A stretch of DNA of 60,136 nt. It comes from [Haemophilus] ducreyi (GTDB taxonomy: Bacteria; Pseudomonadota; Gammaproteobacteria; Enterobacterales; Pasteurellaceae). The notes beneath the pieces are model-generated. The model saw nothing but the letters and a program-made list of their open reading frames with translations. It had not been told where the DNA came from and did not search any database. Shown here one piece after another: positions 18,575-30,915 of this stretch (its first letter is position 1; the number at the start of each line of letters is the position of its first letter). Position numbers and translations under genes: made by a program. The stretch lies in assembly GCF_900109315.1 (NCBI RefSeq), contig NZ_FOJC01000009.1:1-60136 (forward strand). The letters are read 5' to 3'.

Positions 18575-19264
18575 ATGGCTAAATTGACTAAAAAAATGAA
18601 AGCAATTAAAGCTGGCGTAGATTCTACTAAAGCTTATGAAATCAACGAAGCTATCGCACTTTTAAAACAATTTGCAACAGCAAAATTCGTTGAAAGCGTA
18701 GATGTAGCGGTAAATTTAGGTATTGATCCTCGTAAATCAGACCAAAACGTACGTGGTGCAACAGTATTACCACACGGTACAGGCCGTTCTGCTCGTGTCG
18801 CAGTATTCACACAAGGTGCAAATGCAGAAGCAGCAAAAGCAGCAGGTGCTGATTTAGTTGGTATGGAAGACTTAGCTGAGCAAATCAAAAAAGGTGAAAT
18901 GAATTTTGATGTTGTTATCGCTTCTCCAGATGCAATGCGTGTTGTTGGTCAATTAGGTCAAGTGTTAGGTCCTCGTGGCTTAATGCCAAACCCAAAAGTT
19001 GGTACTGTAACATTAAATGTGGCTGAAGCGGTTAAAAATGCAAAATCAGGTCAGATCCGTTACCGTAATGATAAAAATGGTATTATCCATACAACAATTG
19101 GTAAAGTTGATTTCTCTGAAGTACAATTAAAAGAAAACCTTCAAGCATTGTTAGCAGCATTAAATAAAGCTAAACCAACCACTGCGAAAGGTATCTTCAT
19201 TAAGAAAGTAAGTGTCTCTACAACAATGGGCGCGGGTGTAGCTGTTGAGCAAACCTCACTTTAA
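18575..19264 (+). CDS. rplA: 50S ribosomal protein L1 (uL1)
   Basis: This 229-residue L1-stalk protein is also the translational repressor of its own operon. Seen: [61 protein letters not shown], and the C-terminal [15 protein letters not shown] strand. Length equals the family norm less a few residues. Confidence 0.98.
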   Translation: MAKLTKKMKAIKAGVDSTKAYEINEAIALLKQFATAKFVESVDVAVNLGIDPRKSDQNVRGATVLPHGTGRSARVAVFTQGANAEAAKAAGADLVGMEDLAEQIKKGEMNFDVVIASPDAMRVVGQLGQVLGPRGLMPNPKVGTVTLNVAEAVKNAKSGQIRYRNDKNGIIHTTIGKVDFSEVQLKENLQALLAALNKAKPTTAKGIFIKKVSVSTTMGAGVAVEQTSL

Positions 19265-19271
19265 TACTGAC

Positions 19272-19299
19272 TTTACAGGGTCGTATTATCGCGTATAAT
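19272..19299 (+). promoter_or_regulatory. Strong sigma-70 promoter for rplJL (P-L10)
   Basis: TTTACA, a 16-bp spacer and a perfect TATAAT (19294) start 8 bp after the rplA stop. This matches the position of the rplJ promoter of E. coli. Confidence 0.8.
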
Positions 19300-19538
19300 T
19301 TCGACCTTAACTTGCGCGAGCAAGCTGATGGTGCTTAGCCTATCTAAGCCCCATCCAAGACCGTAGGTGGATAGCTTGCTATTCTTAATAACAAGCCTAC
19401 GTAGATGGTGAACAGACAGAATTATCTGCTTCTGGACACCTTAGCCTCAAGAAGATACCGTATTAAGCGGTAATATTTTGGGGATTTTTTGTAAATTCTG
19501 CTCACGAAAGTGGCAGAGTGTATCAGGAGCTAAAACCA
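19300..19538 (+). promoter_or_regulatory. L10 leader (autoregulatory leader of rplJL)
   Basis: This 240-nt structured, gene-free leader lies between the rplJ promoter and the L10 start codon, with several dyads (for example CTTGCGCGAGCAAG near 19311, and TTCTGCTCACGAAAGTGGCAGAG near 19496). In bacteria the L10-(L12)4 complex binds such a leader to repress translation. Assigned by position and length. GGAGC at 19526 is the ribosome site. Confidence 0.7.
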
Positions 19539-20030
19539 ATGGCATTAAATCTTCAAGACAAACAAGCAATTGTTGCTGAAGTAAATGAAGCAGCCAAAGG
19601 TGCCCTTTCAGCTGTTGTTGCGGATTCTCGTGGCGTCACAGTTGAAAAAATGACTGAGTTACGTAAATCTGCTCGTGAAGCTGGTGTAACAATGCGCGTT
19701 GTTCGTAATACTTTATTACGTCGTGCGGTTGAAGGCACAGAATTCGAATGCTTAACAGATACGTTTACTGGTCCAACTCTTATTGCATTTTCTAATGAAC
19801 ATCCAGGTGCAGCTGCACGTTTGTTTACAGAATTTGCGAAAACAAATAAAGAGTTTGAACTTAAAGGTGCAGCCTTTGAAGGTAAAGTACAAAATGTAGA
19901 GTTCTTAGCTACATTACCAACTTACGAAGAAGCAATTGCACGTTTAATGGGCACAATGAAAGAAGCTGCGGCAGGCAAACTTGTTCGCACTTTTGCAGCA
20001 TTACGCGACAAATTACAAGAAGCTGCATAA
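19539..20030 (+). CDS. rplJ: 50S ribosomal protein L10 (uL10)
   Basis: This 163-residue protein anchors L7/L12 dimers on the ribosome. It begins [15 protein letters not shown] and continues with [32 protein letters not shown] and a C-terminal helix for L12 binding ([16 protein letters not shown]). A longer in-frame start at 19518 is rejected because AGGAGC precedes ATG 19539 and the length then fits. Confidence 0.98.
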   Translation: MALNLQDKQAIVAEVNEAAKGALSAVVADSRGVTVEKMTELRKSAREAGVTMRVVRNTLLRRAVEGTEFECLTDTFTGPTLIAFSNEHPGAAARLFTEFAKTNKEFELKGAAFEGKVQNVEFLATLPTYEEAIARLMGTMKEAAAGKLVRTFAALRDKLQEAA

Positions 20031-20090
20031 TTTTTTGCAGAAAACTTCTTAACTCGTTTAACAACTTATTTACTTTAGGAATTGATTGTT

Positions 20091-20456
20091 ATGTCATTAA
20101 CTAACGAACAAATTATTGAAGCGATCGCTTCTAAATCAGTATCAGAAATCGTTGAATTAATCACCGCGATGGAAGAAAAATTCGGTGTTTCAGCAGCGGC
20201 AGCAGTAGCAGCAGCAGCTCCAGCGGCGGCGGCAGCAGAAGAAAAAACTGAATTCGATGTAGTATTAGCTAACGCAGGTGCTAATAAAGTTGCTGTAATC
20301 AAAGCAGTACGTGGTGCAACAGGTTTAGGCTTAAAAGAAGCTAAAGACTTAGTTGAATCTGCTCCAGCAACCTTAAAAGAAGGTATTTCGAAACCAGAAG
20401 CTGAAGCGCTTAAGAAAGAATTAGAAGATGCTGGTGCACAAGTAGAAATCAAATAA
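20091..20456 (+). CDS. rplL: 50S ribosomal protein L7/L12 (bL12)
   Basis: This 121-residue stalk protein recruits translation factors. It shows the N-terminal dimerisation helices ([23 protein letters not shown]), an Ala-rich hinge (about 36-52) and the C-terminal domain with [27 protein letters not shown]. The start at 20091 follows AGGA at a proper distance; the TTG at 20082 is an artefact. Confidence 0.98.
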   Translation: MSLTNEQIIEAIASKSVSEIVELITAMEEKFGVSAAAAVAAAAPAAAAAEEKTEFDVVLANAGANKVAVIKAVRGATGLGLKEAKDLVESAPATLKEGISKPEAEALKKELEDAGAQVEIK

Positions 20457-20492
20457 TTTTGATTTAACTTACTAGAATATTCAAGTTCAATT

Positions 20493-20520
20493 AACCCCGG
20501 TGGAAACATCGGGGTTTTTT
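20493..20520 (+). terminator. Attenuator/terminator between rplL and rpoB
   Basis: A stem of seven pairs (AACCCCG / CGGGGTT) is followed by T residues, 36 bp after rplL. In E. coli a partial terminator here lowers rpoBC expression relative to rplJL. Confidence 0.8.
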
Positions 20521-20661
20521 ATAAATATGGGTTAATAATGTGTAATATATAGTCAATTAAATGATTTGACTTAGGCTTATTTAAGTGAGTCTGTTAAGTA
20601 AATTGGCTATTGCTAAATGTGTATTAATTTGTTAGAATTAAGGATCATTTTTTGTGTATAT

Positions 20662-20690
20662 GGCTGACGATGAATCTCGTCAGCCTTTTG
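20662..20690 (+). terminator. Second hairpin in the rplL-rpoB gap
   Basis: A perfect 9-bp stem (GGCTGACGA / TCGTCAGCC) with a 6-nt loop and four T residues lies mid-gap. It is either a second attenuator or a processing hairpin. A further dyad (ATCCAAC near 20702 with GTTGGAT near 20729) follows; the E. coli gap contains an RNase III site. The remaining roughly 450-bp gap holds no gene. Confidence 0.6.
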
Positions 20691-20910
20691 TGCTTTAAAA
20701 AAATCCAACTAATTTTGTCATTTTAATTGTTGGATATTGATATTGTAAAAACTCTTCCCCAATTTACCGCTTGCAGTAGTGATTTTTGACTCAAGAATGA
20801 GTGATTGGAAAATGACACCTCGTACTCTTTTAATGCCACTTCCAACCGAGTTTTTCTCGTGCGGATTGTGAAATCTCAACCAACATAAAAAATCAGAGGC
20901 TATCTAAAAA

Positions 20911-23900
20911 ATGGCATACTCATATTCCGAGAAAAAGCGTATTCGTAAAAGCTTTGGTAAACGTCCACAAGTTCTTAATGTACCTTACCTATTAACAATT
21001 CAGCTTGATTCTTATGAAAAATTTATTCATAGAGATTTAGATGGACAACAAGGTTTAGAAGCGGCATTCCGCTCAGTGTTTCCAATCGTTAGTAATAATG
21101 GTTCTACTGAATTGCAATACGTTTCTTATGAATTAGGTGAACCTGTATTTGATGTACGTGAATGTCAAATTCGTGGTACCACTTATGCTGCCCCATTACG
21201 CGTAAAACTTCGTTTAGTTGCGTTCGATCGTGAAGCTGCTGCTGGCACGGTGAAAGATATTAAAGAACAAAATGTGTATATGGGTGAAATTCCATTAATG
21301 ACAGATAATGGTACTTTTGTAATTAATGGTACAGAGCGTGTAATCGTTTCACAATTACATCGTAGTCCTGGCGTTTTCTTTGATTCAGATAAAGGTAAAA
21401 CGCATTCTTCAGGTAAAGTGTTGTATAACGCACGTATTATCCCTTATCGTGGTTCATGGCTAGATTTTGAGTTTGATCCAAAAGATAACCTTTATGCGCG
21501 TATTGACCGCCGTCGTAAATTACCTGCTACCATCATTTTACGTGCATTAGGCTATACCACAGAAGAAATCTTAACGATGTTCTTCGAGAAAGTATTGTTT
21601 GAAATTCAAGATAATAAATTATTAATGATATTGGTGCCGGAACGCTTACGTGGTGAGACTGCGGCATTTGATATTGAAGCTAATGGTAAAATTTATGTAG
21701 AACGTGGTCGTCGTATTACTGCACGCCATATTCGTACATTAGAAAAAGATGGTATTACTCAAATTGAGGTGCCGGTAGAGTATATTGTGGGTAAAGTTGC
21801 TGCGAAAGATTATGTTGATCTTTCAACAGGTGAATTAGTGTGCCCAGCTAATACGGAAATCTCTATGGATATGCTAGCGAAATTATCGCAAGCGGGCTAT
21901 GAAGAGCTTGAAGTATTATTTACTAATGATTTAGATCACGGTCCTTATATTTCAGAAACGTTACGTGTTGACTCAACTTATGATCGTTTAAGCGCATTAG
22001 TTGAAATTTATCGAATGATGCGTCCGGGAGAGCCACCAACAAAAGAAGCGGCAGAAGCATTATTTGATAATATGTTCTTCTCTGCGGATCGTTACGATTT
22101 ATCAGCAGTGGGTCGAATGAAATTTAATCGTTCATTAAATATTCCAGAAGGTGTAGGAACGGGTATTTTAACGAATGATGATATCACCGGTGTGATGAAA
22201 AAATTAATTGAAATCCGTAATGGTCGTGGTGAAGTAGATGATATTGACCACTTAGGTAATCGTCGTATTCGTTCAGTAGGGGAAATGGCAGAAAATCAAT
22301 TCCGCATTGGTTTAGTACGTGTTGAACGTGCCGTACGTGAACGTTTATCCTTAGGTGATTTAGATGGAATTACCCCGCAAGATTTAATTAATGCGAAACC
22401 TATTTCAGCGGCAGTTAAAGAATTTTTTGGTTCTTCACAACTTTCGCAATTTATGGATCAAAACAATCCGCTTTCAGAGGTTACACATAAACGTCGTATT
22501 TCAGCATTAGGTCCTGGTGGTTTAACACGTGAGCGTGCAGGCTTTGAGGTGCGAGATGTACACCCGACGCACTATGGTCGCTTATGTCCGATTGAAACGC
22601 CAGAGGGGCCAAACATTGGTTTGATTAACTCACTTTCTGTATATGCACGTACCAATAACTATGGTTTCTTAGAAACGCCATTCCGTAAAGTAGTGAATGG
22701 GCAAGTCACAGAAGAGATTGAATATTTATCAGCGATTGAAGAAGGTAATTATGTTGTTGCCCAGGCTAACTCAAACTTAGATGAGCACTTCCGTTTTACA
22801 GATACGTATGTCACTTGTCGTGGTGAACACGGTGAATCAGGCTTATATAAACCTGAAGATATTCACTATATGGATATTTCAACACAACAAGTGGTTTCTG
22901 TCGCTGCAGCATTAATTCCATTCTTAGAACACGATGATGCAAACCGTGCCTTAATGGGCGCTAACATGCAACGTCAAGCAGTCCCAACATTACGTGCAGA
23001 TAAACCGCTTGTTGGTACGGGTATGGAAAAACCGATTGCGCTTGACTCTGGTGTGGCAATTGTTGCCAAACGTGGTGGTATTATACAGCGTGTTGATGCA
23101 TCGCGTATTGTGGTTAAGGTGAATGAAGATGAAACTATTCCGGGCGAAGCGGGCATTGATATCTATAACTTAATTAAATATACCCGTTCAAACCAAAATA
23201 CGTGTATCAATCAAATTCCTTGTGTGAATTTAGGCGAACCAGTGGCGCGTGGTGAGATCTTGGCAGATGGCCCTTCAACCGATTTAGGTGAGTTAGCATT
23301 AGGTCAAAATATCCGCGTGGCATTTATGCCTTGGAATGGCTATAACTTTGAAGACTCAATGTTAGTGTCTGAACGCGTGGTGCAAGAAGATCGCTTTACC
23401 ACAATTCATATTCAAGAATTATCTTGTGTAGCACGTGATACTAAATTAGGTGCAGAAGAAATTACGGCAGATATTCCGAATGTGGGTGAATCAGCATTAA
23501 GTAAACTAGATGAATCTGGTATTGTTTATGTTGGTGCAGGGGTTAAAGGTGGTGATATCTTAGTCGGTAAAGTAACGCCGAAAGGTGAAACCCAATTAAC
23601 ACCAGAAGAAAAATTATTACGTGCAATTTTTGGTGAAAAAGCATCGGATGTAAAAGATTCTTCGTTACGTGTACCAAATGGTACTTCAGGTACGGTAATT
23701 GACGTACAAGTATTTACGCGTGATGGCGTTGAGAAAGATAAACGCGCTTTAGAAATCGAAGAAATGCAACTTCGTGAAGCGAAAAAAGATTTAACTGAAG
23801 AGTTAGAGATTTTAGAAGCGGGTTTATTTACTCGTGTACGTAACTTGTTAATTGAAAGTGGTGTATCTGAAGCTAACTTAAATAATGTAGTGCGTGAGAA

Positions 23901-24939
23901 ATGGCTAGAACAGACATTAGATGACGAAGCAAAACAAAATCAGTTAGAACAACTTGCAGAACAGCACGAAGAATTATGCAAAGAGTTTGAGCGTAAACTT
24001 GAAATCAAACGCAATAAGATCATTCAAGGTGATGATTTAGCACCGGGCGTGTTAAAGGTTGTTAAAGTTTATTTAGCGTTTCGTCGTCAAATTCAACCGG
24101 GCGATAAAATGGCCGGTCGCCATGGTAATAAGGGTGTTATCTCAAAAATCAACCCTGTTGAAGATATGCCATACGATGAAAATGGTGAGCCAGTTGAGAT
24201 TGTGTTAAATCCATTAGGTGTACCGTCGCGTATGAACATTGGTCAGATTTTAGAAACTCATTTAGGCTTAGCGGCTAGAGGGATTGGCGATCAGATCAAT
24301 GCTATGATTAAACAACAGCAAGAAGTAACTAAATTACGCGAATATATCCAAAAAGCGTATGACTTAGGTCATGGTTCACAAGTTGTTGATTTAAGTACCT
24401 TTACGGATGAAGAGGTCATGCGTTTAGCGCAAAATTTACGTAAAGGATTACCGCTTGCTACACCAGTATTTGATGGTGCGCATGAAGCGGAAATTAAAGG
24501 CTTATTAGAATTAGGTGGTTTACCTACTTCAGGTCAAATTACCTTATTTGATGGTCGTACGGGTGAGAAATTTGAGCGTCCTGTAACAGTTGGTTACATG
24601 TATATGCTCAAATTGAACCACTTAGTTGATGACAAAATGCATGCTCGTTCAACCGGTTCTTATAGTCTTGTTACCCAACAACCACTTGGTGGTAAAGCAC
24701 AATTCGGTGGTCAGCGTTTTGGTGAGATGGAGGTTTGGGCATTAGAAGCATACGGTGCAGCCTATACCTTACAAGAAATGCTAACGGTTAAATCGGATGA
24801 CGTGAATGGCCGTACTAAGATGTATAAAAACATTGTAGACGGTACACATCAAATGGAACCGGGTATGCCAGAATCATTCAACGTATTGTTGAAAGAGATT
24901 CGCGCATTGGGTATTGATATGGAGTTAGACGAAGATTAA
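20911..24939 (+). CDS. rpoB: DNA-directed RNA polymerase subunit beta
   Basis: This complete 1342-residue beta subunit has the length of the E. coli protein. Recognisable regions: N-terminus [17 protein letters not shown]; the rifampicin region with [30 protein letters not shown] (wild-type residues at the usual Ser, His and Ser resistance positions as far as I can see); [16 protein letters not shown]; the Lys-containing [13 protein letters not shown]; and the C-terminal [31 protein letters not shown]. It forms the catalytic core with rpoC. Confidence 0.99.
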   Translation: MAYSYSEKKRIRKSFGKRPQVLNVPYLLTIQLDSYEKFIHRDLDGQQGLEAAFRSVFPIVSNNGSTELQYVSYELGEPVFDVRECQIRGTTYAAPLRVKLRLVAFDREAAAGTVKDIKEQNVYMGEIPLMTDNGTFVINGTERVIVSQLHRSPGVFFDSDKGKTHSSGKVLYNARIIPYRGSWLDFEFDPKDNLYARIDRRRKLPATIILRALGYTTEEILTMFFEKVLFEIQDNKLLMILVPERLRGETAAFDIEANGKIYVERGRRITARHIRTLEKDGITQIEVPVEYIVGKVAAKDYVDLSTGELVCPANTEISMDMLAKLSQAGYEELEVLFTNDLDHGPYISETLRVDSTYDRLSALVEIYRMMRPGEPPTKEAAEALFDNMFFSADRYDLSAVGRMKFNRSLNIPEGVGTGILTNDDITGVMKKLIEIRNGRGEVDDIDHLGNRRIRSVGEMAENQFRIGLVRVERAVRERLSLGDLDGITPQDLINAKPISAAVKEFFGSSQLSQFMDQNNPLSEVTHKRRISALGPGGLTRERAGFEVRDVHPTHYGRLCPIETPEGPNIGLINSLSVYARTNNYGFLETPFRKVVNGQVTEEIEYLSAIEEGNYVVAQANSNLDEHFRFTDTYVTCRGEHGESGLYKPEDIHYMDISTQQVVSVAAALIPFLEHDDANRALMGANMQRQAVPTLRADKPLVGTGMEKPIALDSGVAIVAKRGGIIQRVDASRIVVKVNEDETIPGEAGIDIYNLIKYTRSNQNTCINQIPCVNLGEPVARGEILADGPSTDLGELALGQNIRVAFMPWNGYNFEDSMLVSERVVQEDRFTTIHIQELSCVARDTKLGAEEITADIPNVGESALSKLDESGIVYVGAGVKGGDILVGKVTPKGETQLTPEEKLLRAIFGEKASDVKDSSLRVPNGTSGTVIDVQVFTRDGVEKDKRALEIEEMQLREAKKDLTEELEILEAGLFTRVRNLLIESGVSEANLNNVVREKWLEQTLDDEAKQNQLEQLAEQHEELCKEFERKLEIKRNKIIQGDDLAPGVLKVVKVYLAFRRQIQPGDKMAGRHGNKGVISKINPVEDMPYDENGEPVEIVLNPLGVPSRMNIGQILETHLGLAARGIGDQINAMIKQQQEVTKLREYIQKAYDLGHGSQVVDLSTFTDEEVMRLAQNLRKGLPLATPVFDGAHEAEIKGLLELGGLPTSGQITLFDGRTGEKFERPVTVGYMYMLKLNHLVDDKMHARSTGSYSLVTQQPLGGKAQFGGQRFGEMEVWALEAYGAAYTLQEMLTVKSDDVNGRTKMYKNIVDGTHQMEPGMPESFNVLLKEIRALGIDMELDED

Positions 24940-24990
24940 GCAAGCGCATTTGGCTATATTAAATGAGAGTTAACCGCCTTGGTCTTCGAA

Positions 24991-25036
24991 ACAAGCGGTC
25001 TAAATAGTAGATTTTTCAGCACATTAGACCGCTTGT
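24991..25036 (+). repeat. Inverted pair of complete uptake signal sequences between rpoB and rpoC
   Basis: ACAAGCGGTCTA (24991-25002) and its exact reverse complement TAGACCGCTTGT (25025-25036) flank a 22-nt loop and could form a 12-bp hairpin in the rpoBC transcript. No T-tract follows, so it should not terminate. Confidence 0.85.
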
Positions 25037-25104
25037 ACAACCAAGATTTCACGTTTGGAGCTTGCGTTCCAGACAAAACTTTAATTCCTCACTAGGGGCA
25101 AAAA

Positions 25105-28100
25105 GTGAAAGACTTAGTAAAGTTTTTAAAAGCACAATCTAAATCAAATGACGATTTTGATGTGATTAAAATCGGCTTAGCATCGCCAGACAAGATCCGT
25201 TCGTGGTCTTTTGGTGAAGTGAAAAAACCAGAAACTATTAATTATCGTACGTTCAAACCTGAACGTGATGGTCTTTTTTGTGCGCGTATTTTTGGACCGG
25301 TAAAAGATTACGAATGTTTATGTGGAAAATATAAACGTTTAAAACACCGTGGTGTTATTTGCGAAAAATGTGGTGTTGAAGTAACACAAACTAAAGTCAG
25401 ACGTGATCGTATGGGGCACATTGAATTAGCGTGTCCAGTTGCGCATATTTGGTTCTTAAAATCGCTACCATCTCGTATTGGTCTAATTTTAGATATGCCA
25501 TTACGTGATATTGAACGTGTGCTTTATTTTGAATCATACGTGGTAACCGAACCGGGGATGACTGATTTAGAGAAAAACCAGTTATTAACCGAAGAACAAT
25601 ATTTGGAAGCAGAAGAACGTTGGGGCGATGAATTTGATGCGAAAATGGGCGCTGAAGGTATTCAAGTGCTGTTACGCGATATGGATTTAGAGCACCAATG
25701 TGAAGTGATGCGTGAAGAGTTACAAGAAACAAATTCAGAAACTAAGCGTAAAAAAATCACTAAACGTTTAAAATTACTAGAAGCGTTCCAACAATCAGGT
25801 AATAAACCAGAATGGATGGTAATGACTGTATTACCAGTGCTTCCGCCAGATTTACGCCCATTAGTACCGCTTGATGGTGGTCGTTTTGCAACTTCAGATT
25901 TAAATGATTTATATCGTCGTGTGATTAACCGAAATAATCGATTAAAACGCTTATTAGACTTAGTTGCGCCCGATATTATCGTACGTAACGAAAAAAGAAT
26001 GTTACAAGAATCTGTCGATGCCTTATTAGATAATGGACGTCGTGGTCGTGCGATTACAGGTTCTAACAAACGCCCATTAAAATCGTTAGCCGATATGATT
26101 AAGGGTAAACAAGGACGTTTCCGTCAGAACTTACTGGGTAAACGTGTTGATTATTCAGGCCGTTCAGTAATTACAGTTGGTCCATACTTGCACTTACATC
26201 AATGTGGTTTACCTAAAAAAATGGCATTGGAATTATTCCGCCCATTTATCTACTCTAAATTAGAATCACGTGGTATTGCATCAACCATCAAAGCTGCAAA
26301 GAAAATGGTTGAACGTGAAGAGCCGATTGTATGGGATATTTTAGCGGAAGTAATCCGTGAACATCCAATTCTGCTCAACCGTGCGCCAACACTTCACCGT
26401 TTAGGTATTCAGGCATTTGAACCATTGTTGATCGAAGGTAAAGCTATCCAATTACACCCACTTGTGTGTGCAGCATTCAATGCGGACTTTGATGGCGACC
26501 AAATGGCTGTTCATGTACCGTTAACATTAGAAGCACAGTTGGAAGCGCGTGCGTTAATGATGTCAACTAACAACGTCCTTTCACCTGCAAGTGGTGACCC
26601 AATCATTGTGCCTTCTCAGGACGTGGTATTAGGTCTTTACTATATGACACGTGCTAAAGTGAATGGTAAAGGCGAAGGAATGTATTTCCTTGACCCGCGT
26701 GAAGCAGAAAAAGCATATCGTACAGGTCAAGTAGAATTACACGCGCGCGTAAAAGTACGTATTACAGAATATAGCAAGAATGAAGCGGGCGAATTTTTAG
26801 CAGAAACTAATTTAGTGGATACCACTATTGGCCGTGCTATTTTGTGGATGATTGCACCAAAAGGTATGCCATTCTCAGTGTTCAACCAAACATTGGGTAA
26901 AAAAGCCATTTCAAAATTAATTAATGAAAGCTACCGCCGTTTAGGTTTAAAAGAATCTGTTATTTTGGCTGACCAAATTATGTATACCGGTTTTGCATAT
27001 GCTGCACGTTCAGGTGTCTCGGTTGGTATTGATGATATGGTTATTCCGGCACAGAAAAATGACATTATCACTGCCGCTGAAGCTGAAGTTGCCGAAATTC
27101 AAGAGCAATTTAACTCTGGTTTAGTGACCGCAGGCGAACGTTATAACAAAGTTATTGATATTTGGGCAGCAGCGAATGAACGTGTTGCGAAAGCAATGAT
27201 GGAAAACTTATCAACTGAAGAAATGCTCAATCGTGAAGGTAATCCAGAAAAACAAGCATCATTTAATAGCATCTTTATGATGGCAGATTCCGGTGCGCGT
27301 GGTTCTGCGGTACAGATTCGTCAGTTGGCAGGTATGCGTGGTCTAATGGCGCGTCCAGATGGCTCGATTATCGAAACGCCAATCACGGCAAACTTCCGTG
27401 AAGGCTTAAACGTTCTTCAATACTTTATTTCAACGCACGGTGCACGTAAAGGTCTTGCCGATACCGCATTGAAAACCGCTAACTCGGGTTATTTAACTCG
27501 TCGTTTAGTGGACGTTGCTCAAGATTTAGTGATCACGGAAGACGATTGTGGTACGCACGAAGGTATCGTAATGACATCACTTATTGAAGGTGGTGATGTA
27601 AAAGAAGCATTACGTGATCGCGTATTAGGTCGTGTGGTTGCTGAAGATGTATTGAAACCAGGTACTGAACAAATATTGATCCCACGTAATACCTTAATTG
27701 ATGAAAAATGGTGTGATGTGATTGATGTAGAATCAGTAGACGTGATCAAAGTACGTTCAGTCGTAACCTGTAATACAGATTTTGGCGTGTGTGCGAAATG
27801 TTATGGCCGTGATTTAGCACGTGGTCACTTCATTAATCAAGGTGAAGCGGTTGGTGTGATTGCTGCACAATCAATCGGTGAACCGGGTACACAGTTAACG
27901 ATGCGTACTTTCCACATTGGTGGTGCGGCTTCTGCAGCAGCGAAAGAATCAAGCATTCAGGTAAAAAATGCCGGTACGATTAAATTAGCTAATGCTAAAT
28001 TTGTTACCAATAAAGAAGGTAAGATTGTATTAACTTCACGTAATACTGAATTAACTGTGATCGACACTTTCGGGCGTACCAAAGAAAACTATAAAGTACC

Positions 28101-29367
28101 TTACGGTGCAGTGCTTTCTAAAAATGATGGCGCAGAAGTGGGAGTAGGTGAAATTGTGGCGAATTGGGACCCACATACAATGCCGGTTATTTCAGAGGTA
28201 TCAGGTCGTATCCAATTCAGCGATATTGTTGATGGTTTAACGGTTGCCCGTCAAACAGATGACTTGACAGGTTTATCATCAATTGTTGTGCAAGATGTAG
28301 GTGAACGTGCTACAGCAGGTAAAGACTTACGCCCAGCATTGCGCTTAGTAGATGCAAAAGGTAATGATATCTTTATTCCTGGCACTGATGTTGCTGCACA
28401 ATATTTCTTACCAGGTAAAGCGATTGTTACGTTAGATGATGGTGCAGAAATTGCCGTTGGTGAAGCTTTAGCGCGTATTCCACAAGAATCTGTAGGAACT
28501 AAAGATATTACGGGTGGTTTACCTCGCGTGGCTGACTTATTTGAAGCGCGTAAACCAAAAGAGCCCGCAATTCTGGCAGAAATTTCAGGTATTGTGTCAT
28601 TTGGTAAAGAAACCAAAGGTAAACGTCGCTTAGTGATTACTCCTGCGGAAGGTGAAGCGTTTGAAGAAATGATTCCTAAATGGCGTCAGCTCAACGTTTT
28701 CGAAGGCGAGATGGTACAACGTGGTGATATTATCTCTGATGGCGCGGAAACACCGCACGATATTTTACGTTTACGTGGCGTGCATGCCGTAACCGATTAT
28801 ATTGTGAATGAAGTGCAAGAAGTTTACCGCTTACAAGGGGTAAAAATTAATGATAAGCATATTGAAGTGATTGTGCGCCAGATGTTGCGTAAAGCGGTGA
28901 TTACTAATGCTTACGATAGCGAGTTCCTAGAAGGCGAACAAGTTGAAGTCGCACGTGTTAAAATTGCTAACCGTAAACGCGCTGAAGAAGGCAAACCGTT
29001 GGTTGAATTTGAACGTGAATTGCTTGGTATTACCAAAGCATCACTTGCGACTGAATCATTCATTTCTGCCGCATCGTTCCAAGAAACTACCCGTGTCTTA
29101 ACTGAAGCAGCAGTGGCTGGTAAACGTGATGAATTACGTGGCTTGAAAGAGAACGTGATTGTTGGTCGTTTAATTCCTGCTGGTACAGGCTTTGCTTATC
29201 ACCAAGCGCGTGCTAAAAAGCGTGTAGTGGCTGAACAGCCATTTGAAATGCCAGTAAGCAAAAACGCATTTGCCACAGAAGCGGATATTGAAGCTGAATT
29301 TGAGTTTGTTGCAGATGAAGCGACCCAAAATTTAGCGGCATTATTAAATGCGACAGATGAAGAATAA
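25105..29367 (+). CDS. rpoC: DNA-directed RNA polymerase subunit beta'
   Basis: This complete 1420-residue subunit starts at GTG ([11 protein letters not shown]) after AGGGGC. It contains the N-terminal zinc-binding cysteines ([22 protein letters not shown]), the lid/rudder region, the active-site [12 protein letters not shown] Mg-binding triad, the bridge-helix and trigger-loop region, the second zinc site ([19 protein letters not shown]) and the [16 protein letters not shown] segment. It is the last gene of the operon. Confidence 0.99.
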   Translation: MKDLVKFLKAQSKSNDDFDVIKIGLASPDKIRSWSFGEVKKPETINYRTFKPERDGLFCARIFGPVKDYECLCGKYKRLKHRGVICEKCGVEVTQTKVRRDRMGHIELACPVAHIWFLKSLPSRIGLILDMPLRDIERVLYFESYVVTEPGMTDLEKNQLLTEEQYLEAEERWGDEFDAKMGAEGIQVLLRDMDLEHQCEVMREELQETNSETKRKKITKRLKLLEAFQQSGNKPEWMVMTVLPVLPPDLRPLVPLDGGRFATSDLNDLYRRVINRNNRLKRLLDLVAPDIIVRNEKRMLQESVDALLDNGRRGRAITGSNKRPLKSLADMIKGKQGRFRQNLLGKRVDYSGRSVITVGPYLHLHQCGLPKKMALELFRPFIYSKLESRGIASTIKAAKKMVEREEPIVWDILAEVIREHPILLNRAPTLHRLGIQAFEPLLIEGKAIQLHPLVCAAFNADFDGDQMAVHVPLTLEAQLEARALMMSTNNVLSPASGDPIIVPSQDVVLGLYYMTRAKVNGKGEGMYFLDPREAEKAYRTGQVELHARVKVRITEYSKNEAGEFLAETNLVDTTIGRAILWMIAPKGMPFSVFNQTLGKKAISKLINESYRRLGLKESVILADQIMYTGFAYAARSGVSVGIDDMVIPAQKNDIITAAEAEVAEIQEQFNSGLVTAGERYNKVIDIWAAANERVAKAMMENLSTEEMLNREGNPEKQASFNSIFMMADSGARGSAVQIRQLAGMRGLMARPDGSIIETPITANFREGLNVLQYFISTHGARKGLADTALKTANSGYLTRRLVDVAQDLVITEDDCGTHEGIVMTSLIEGGDVKEALRDRVLGRVVAEDVLKPGTEQILIPRNTLIDEKWCDVIDVESVDVIKVRSVVTCNTDFGVCAKCYGRDLARGHFINQGEAVGVIAAQSIGEPGTQLTMRTFHIGGAASAAAKESSIQVKNAGTIKLANAKFVTNKEGKIVLTSRNTELTVIDTFGRTKENYKVPYGAVLSKNDGAEVGVGEIVANWDPHTMPVISEVSGRIQFSDIVDGLTVARQTDDLTGLSSIVVQDVGERATAGKDLRPALRLVDAKGNDIFIPGTDVAAQYFLPGKAIVTLDDGAEIAVGEALARIPQESVGTKDITGGLPRVADLFEARKPKEPAILAEISGIVSFGKETKGKRRLVITPAEGEAFEEMIPKWRQLNVFEGEMVQRGDIISDGAETPHDILRLRGVHAVTDYIVNEVQEVYRLQGVKINDKHIEVIVRQMLRKAVITNAYDSEFLEGEQVEVARVKIANRKRAEEGKPLVEFERELLGITKASLATESFISAASFQETTRVLTEAAVAGKRDELRGLKENVIVGRLIPAGTGFAYHQARAKKRVVAEQPFEMPVSKNAFATEADIEAEFEFVADEATQNLAALLNATDEE

Positions 29368-29390
29368 GCGATAGCGTTTATTTGAAAAAG

Positions 29391-29421
29391 AAAAAAGCTA
29401 GGTAATTTACCTAGCTTTTTT
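29391..29421 (+). terminator. Intrinsic terminator after rpoC
   Basis: The stem AAGCTAGGTAA / TTACCTAGCTT, with A residues before it and T residues after it, lies 24 bp behind rpoC. Confidence 0.92.
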
Positions 29422-29615
29422 ATGTCTGAATGTAAGCCTAAATATCTCTTTAATATTAATTTATTTTATTGCAAATATAGATTGCATTAAAAATTTTTCG
29501 CAAATTTTCCTGATTTAGTGGGCAATATCTCTTACATTGCTGTAACGAATGGGGTACACTAATCGTCTAATATAATATGCAAACGATTATCTATTAATAT
29601 AAAAAGGTAGTGATT

Positions 29616-30830
29616 ATGAATAAAACTTTAGGCAGTACATTATTGGTTTCAGGGACGATGATTGGTGGTGGTATGTTGGCTATGCCATTGACGTCAGCAG
29701 GTATTGGTTTTTGTTTAACTTTAGTATTATTGGTCGTGCTGTGGATATTGCTTACTTATAGTGCCTTATTATTTGTGGAAGTATATCAAACTGCAGAACA
29801 TGATGTTGGCATTGGCACATTAGCGGCGCGATATTTTGGTAAAACAGGAAGAGTCATTGCTACGTTAGTATTAATGGTCTTTTTGTATGCGTTGTTATCC
29901 GCTTATGTTACGGGCGGTGGTAATATTTTAGCGTCAATGTTTCCAGCTGCGCCTGATCATTTAATGACAGAGAAAATTGCGATAGTCATGTTTACGATAA
30001 TTTTTGGTGCTTTTATTGTTTTTGGCACTAAAAGTGTTGATAGTATTAACCGTTTTTTGTTTTTTATTATGTTAGCTGGTTTAGCGTTGGTTTTGTTTGC
30101 TTTAATGCCGTTTATTCAGATAGATAATTTACTCGCAATGCCTGTGGATAACTTATTATTAGTTTCTGCTAGCCCGATCTTTTTCACCGCTTTTGGATTT
30201 CATGGCTCTATTCCAAGTTTAAATAATTATTTAAATGGTAATGTGAAAGCATTACGTTTTGCTATTATAGTTGGTTCATTGATTACCTTAATGGTTTATA
30301 TTTTATGGCAAATGGCGACCCACGGTTTATTAAGTCAAACGACATTTCTTGATATCTTACAGAAAGATCCAACCTTGAATGGTTTAGTCGTGGCAACGGC
30401 GCAGACAACTGGCAGTAATATTATTGGTTATATAGTGAAGTTTTTCTCGGCATTTGCCTTAATCACTTCTTTTTTGGGGGTTGCGCTTGGCTTATTTGAA
30501 TGTATTAACGATTTATTAAAGCAATCATTTAATTTTGCATCAAATCGTTTAAATGTTGGCTTACTGACTTTCTCGCCACCATTATTATTTGCATTGTTTT
30601 ATCCGGAGGGCTTTGTGTTAGCTTTACGTTATGCTGGGCAAATGTTTGCGTTTTATGCTGTAGTGTTGCCGGTGTTATTAGTCTGGAAAGTTCGTCAACA
30701 ACACCCTAATTTGCCTTATCGAGTATGGGGCGGCAATGTATTACTCTGGTTAGTGGCTTTACTTGGTATTGTCATCACGTGCATTCCTTTTATGGTAAAA
30801 ACAGGTTGTTTACCTACAGTGGTAGGGTAG
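29616..30830 (+). CDS. tyrP: Aromatic amino acid permease, TyrP-like (HAAAP family)
   Basis: This 404-residue inner membrane protein has about 11 membrane segments. The N-terminal GSTLLVSGTMIGGGMLAMPLTSAGIGF signature and the SAYVTGGGNIL and FTAFGFHGSIPSL segments are typical of the hydroxy/aromatic amino acid permeases (TyrP, Mtr, TnaB); tyrosine is the best guess for the substrate. ATG 29616 is preferred over GTG 29610 because AAGGTAG precedes it. A dyad TTACATTGCTGTAA (29532-29545) and a TATAAT (29571) lie upstream; the dyad could be an operator for TyrR or another regulator, which is not established. Confidence 0.85.
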   Translation: MNKTLGSTLLVSGTMIGGGMLAMPLTSAGIGFCLTLVLLVVLWILLTYSALLFVEVYQTAEHDVGIGTLAARYFGKTGRVIATLVLMVFLYALLSAYVTGGGNILASMFPAAPDHLMTEKIAIVMFTIIFGAFIVFGTKSVDSINRFLFFIMLAGLALVLFALMPFIQIDNLLAMPVDNLLLVSASPIFFTAFGFHGSIPSLNNYLNGNVKALRFAIIVGSLITLMVYILWQMATHGLLSQTTFLDILQKDPTLNGLVVATAQTTGSNIIGYIVKFFSAFALITSFLGVALGLFECINDLLKQSFNFASNRLNVGLLTFSPPLLFALFYPEGFVLALRYAGQMFAFYAVVLPVLLVWKVRQQHPNLPYRVWGGNVLLWLVALLGIVITCIPFMVKTGCLPTVVG

Positions 30831-30844
30831 TGAATCGGCGCACA

Positions 30845-30892
30845 ATGCGGTTGAATTGAGCAAAAATTTTGCCATTTTCGACCGCATTTTAA
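30845..30892. terminator. Terminator between convergent tyrP and ubiF
   Basis: Arms AATGCGGT and GACCGCATT, followed by T residues, lie between the two stop codons. The loop is long. Confidence 0.65.
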
Positions 30893-30915
30893 TGTTATAG
30901 ACAAGAAATAATCGG

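Noticed and set aside
20075-20509. 144-codon antisense frame over rplL with an Ala/Ser-rich product
   Set aside because: It is a shadow of the Ala-rich hinge and biased codon use of rplL.
29532-29545. TyrR box before tyrP
   Set aside because: The dyad TTACATTGCTGTAA does not match the TyrR spacing (TGTAAA-N6-TTTACA), so it is mentioned only as an unspecified dyad.
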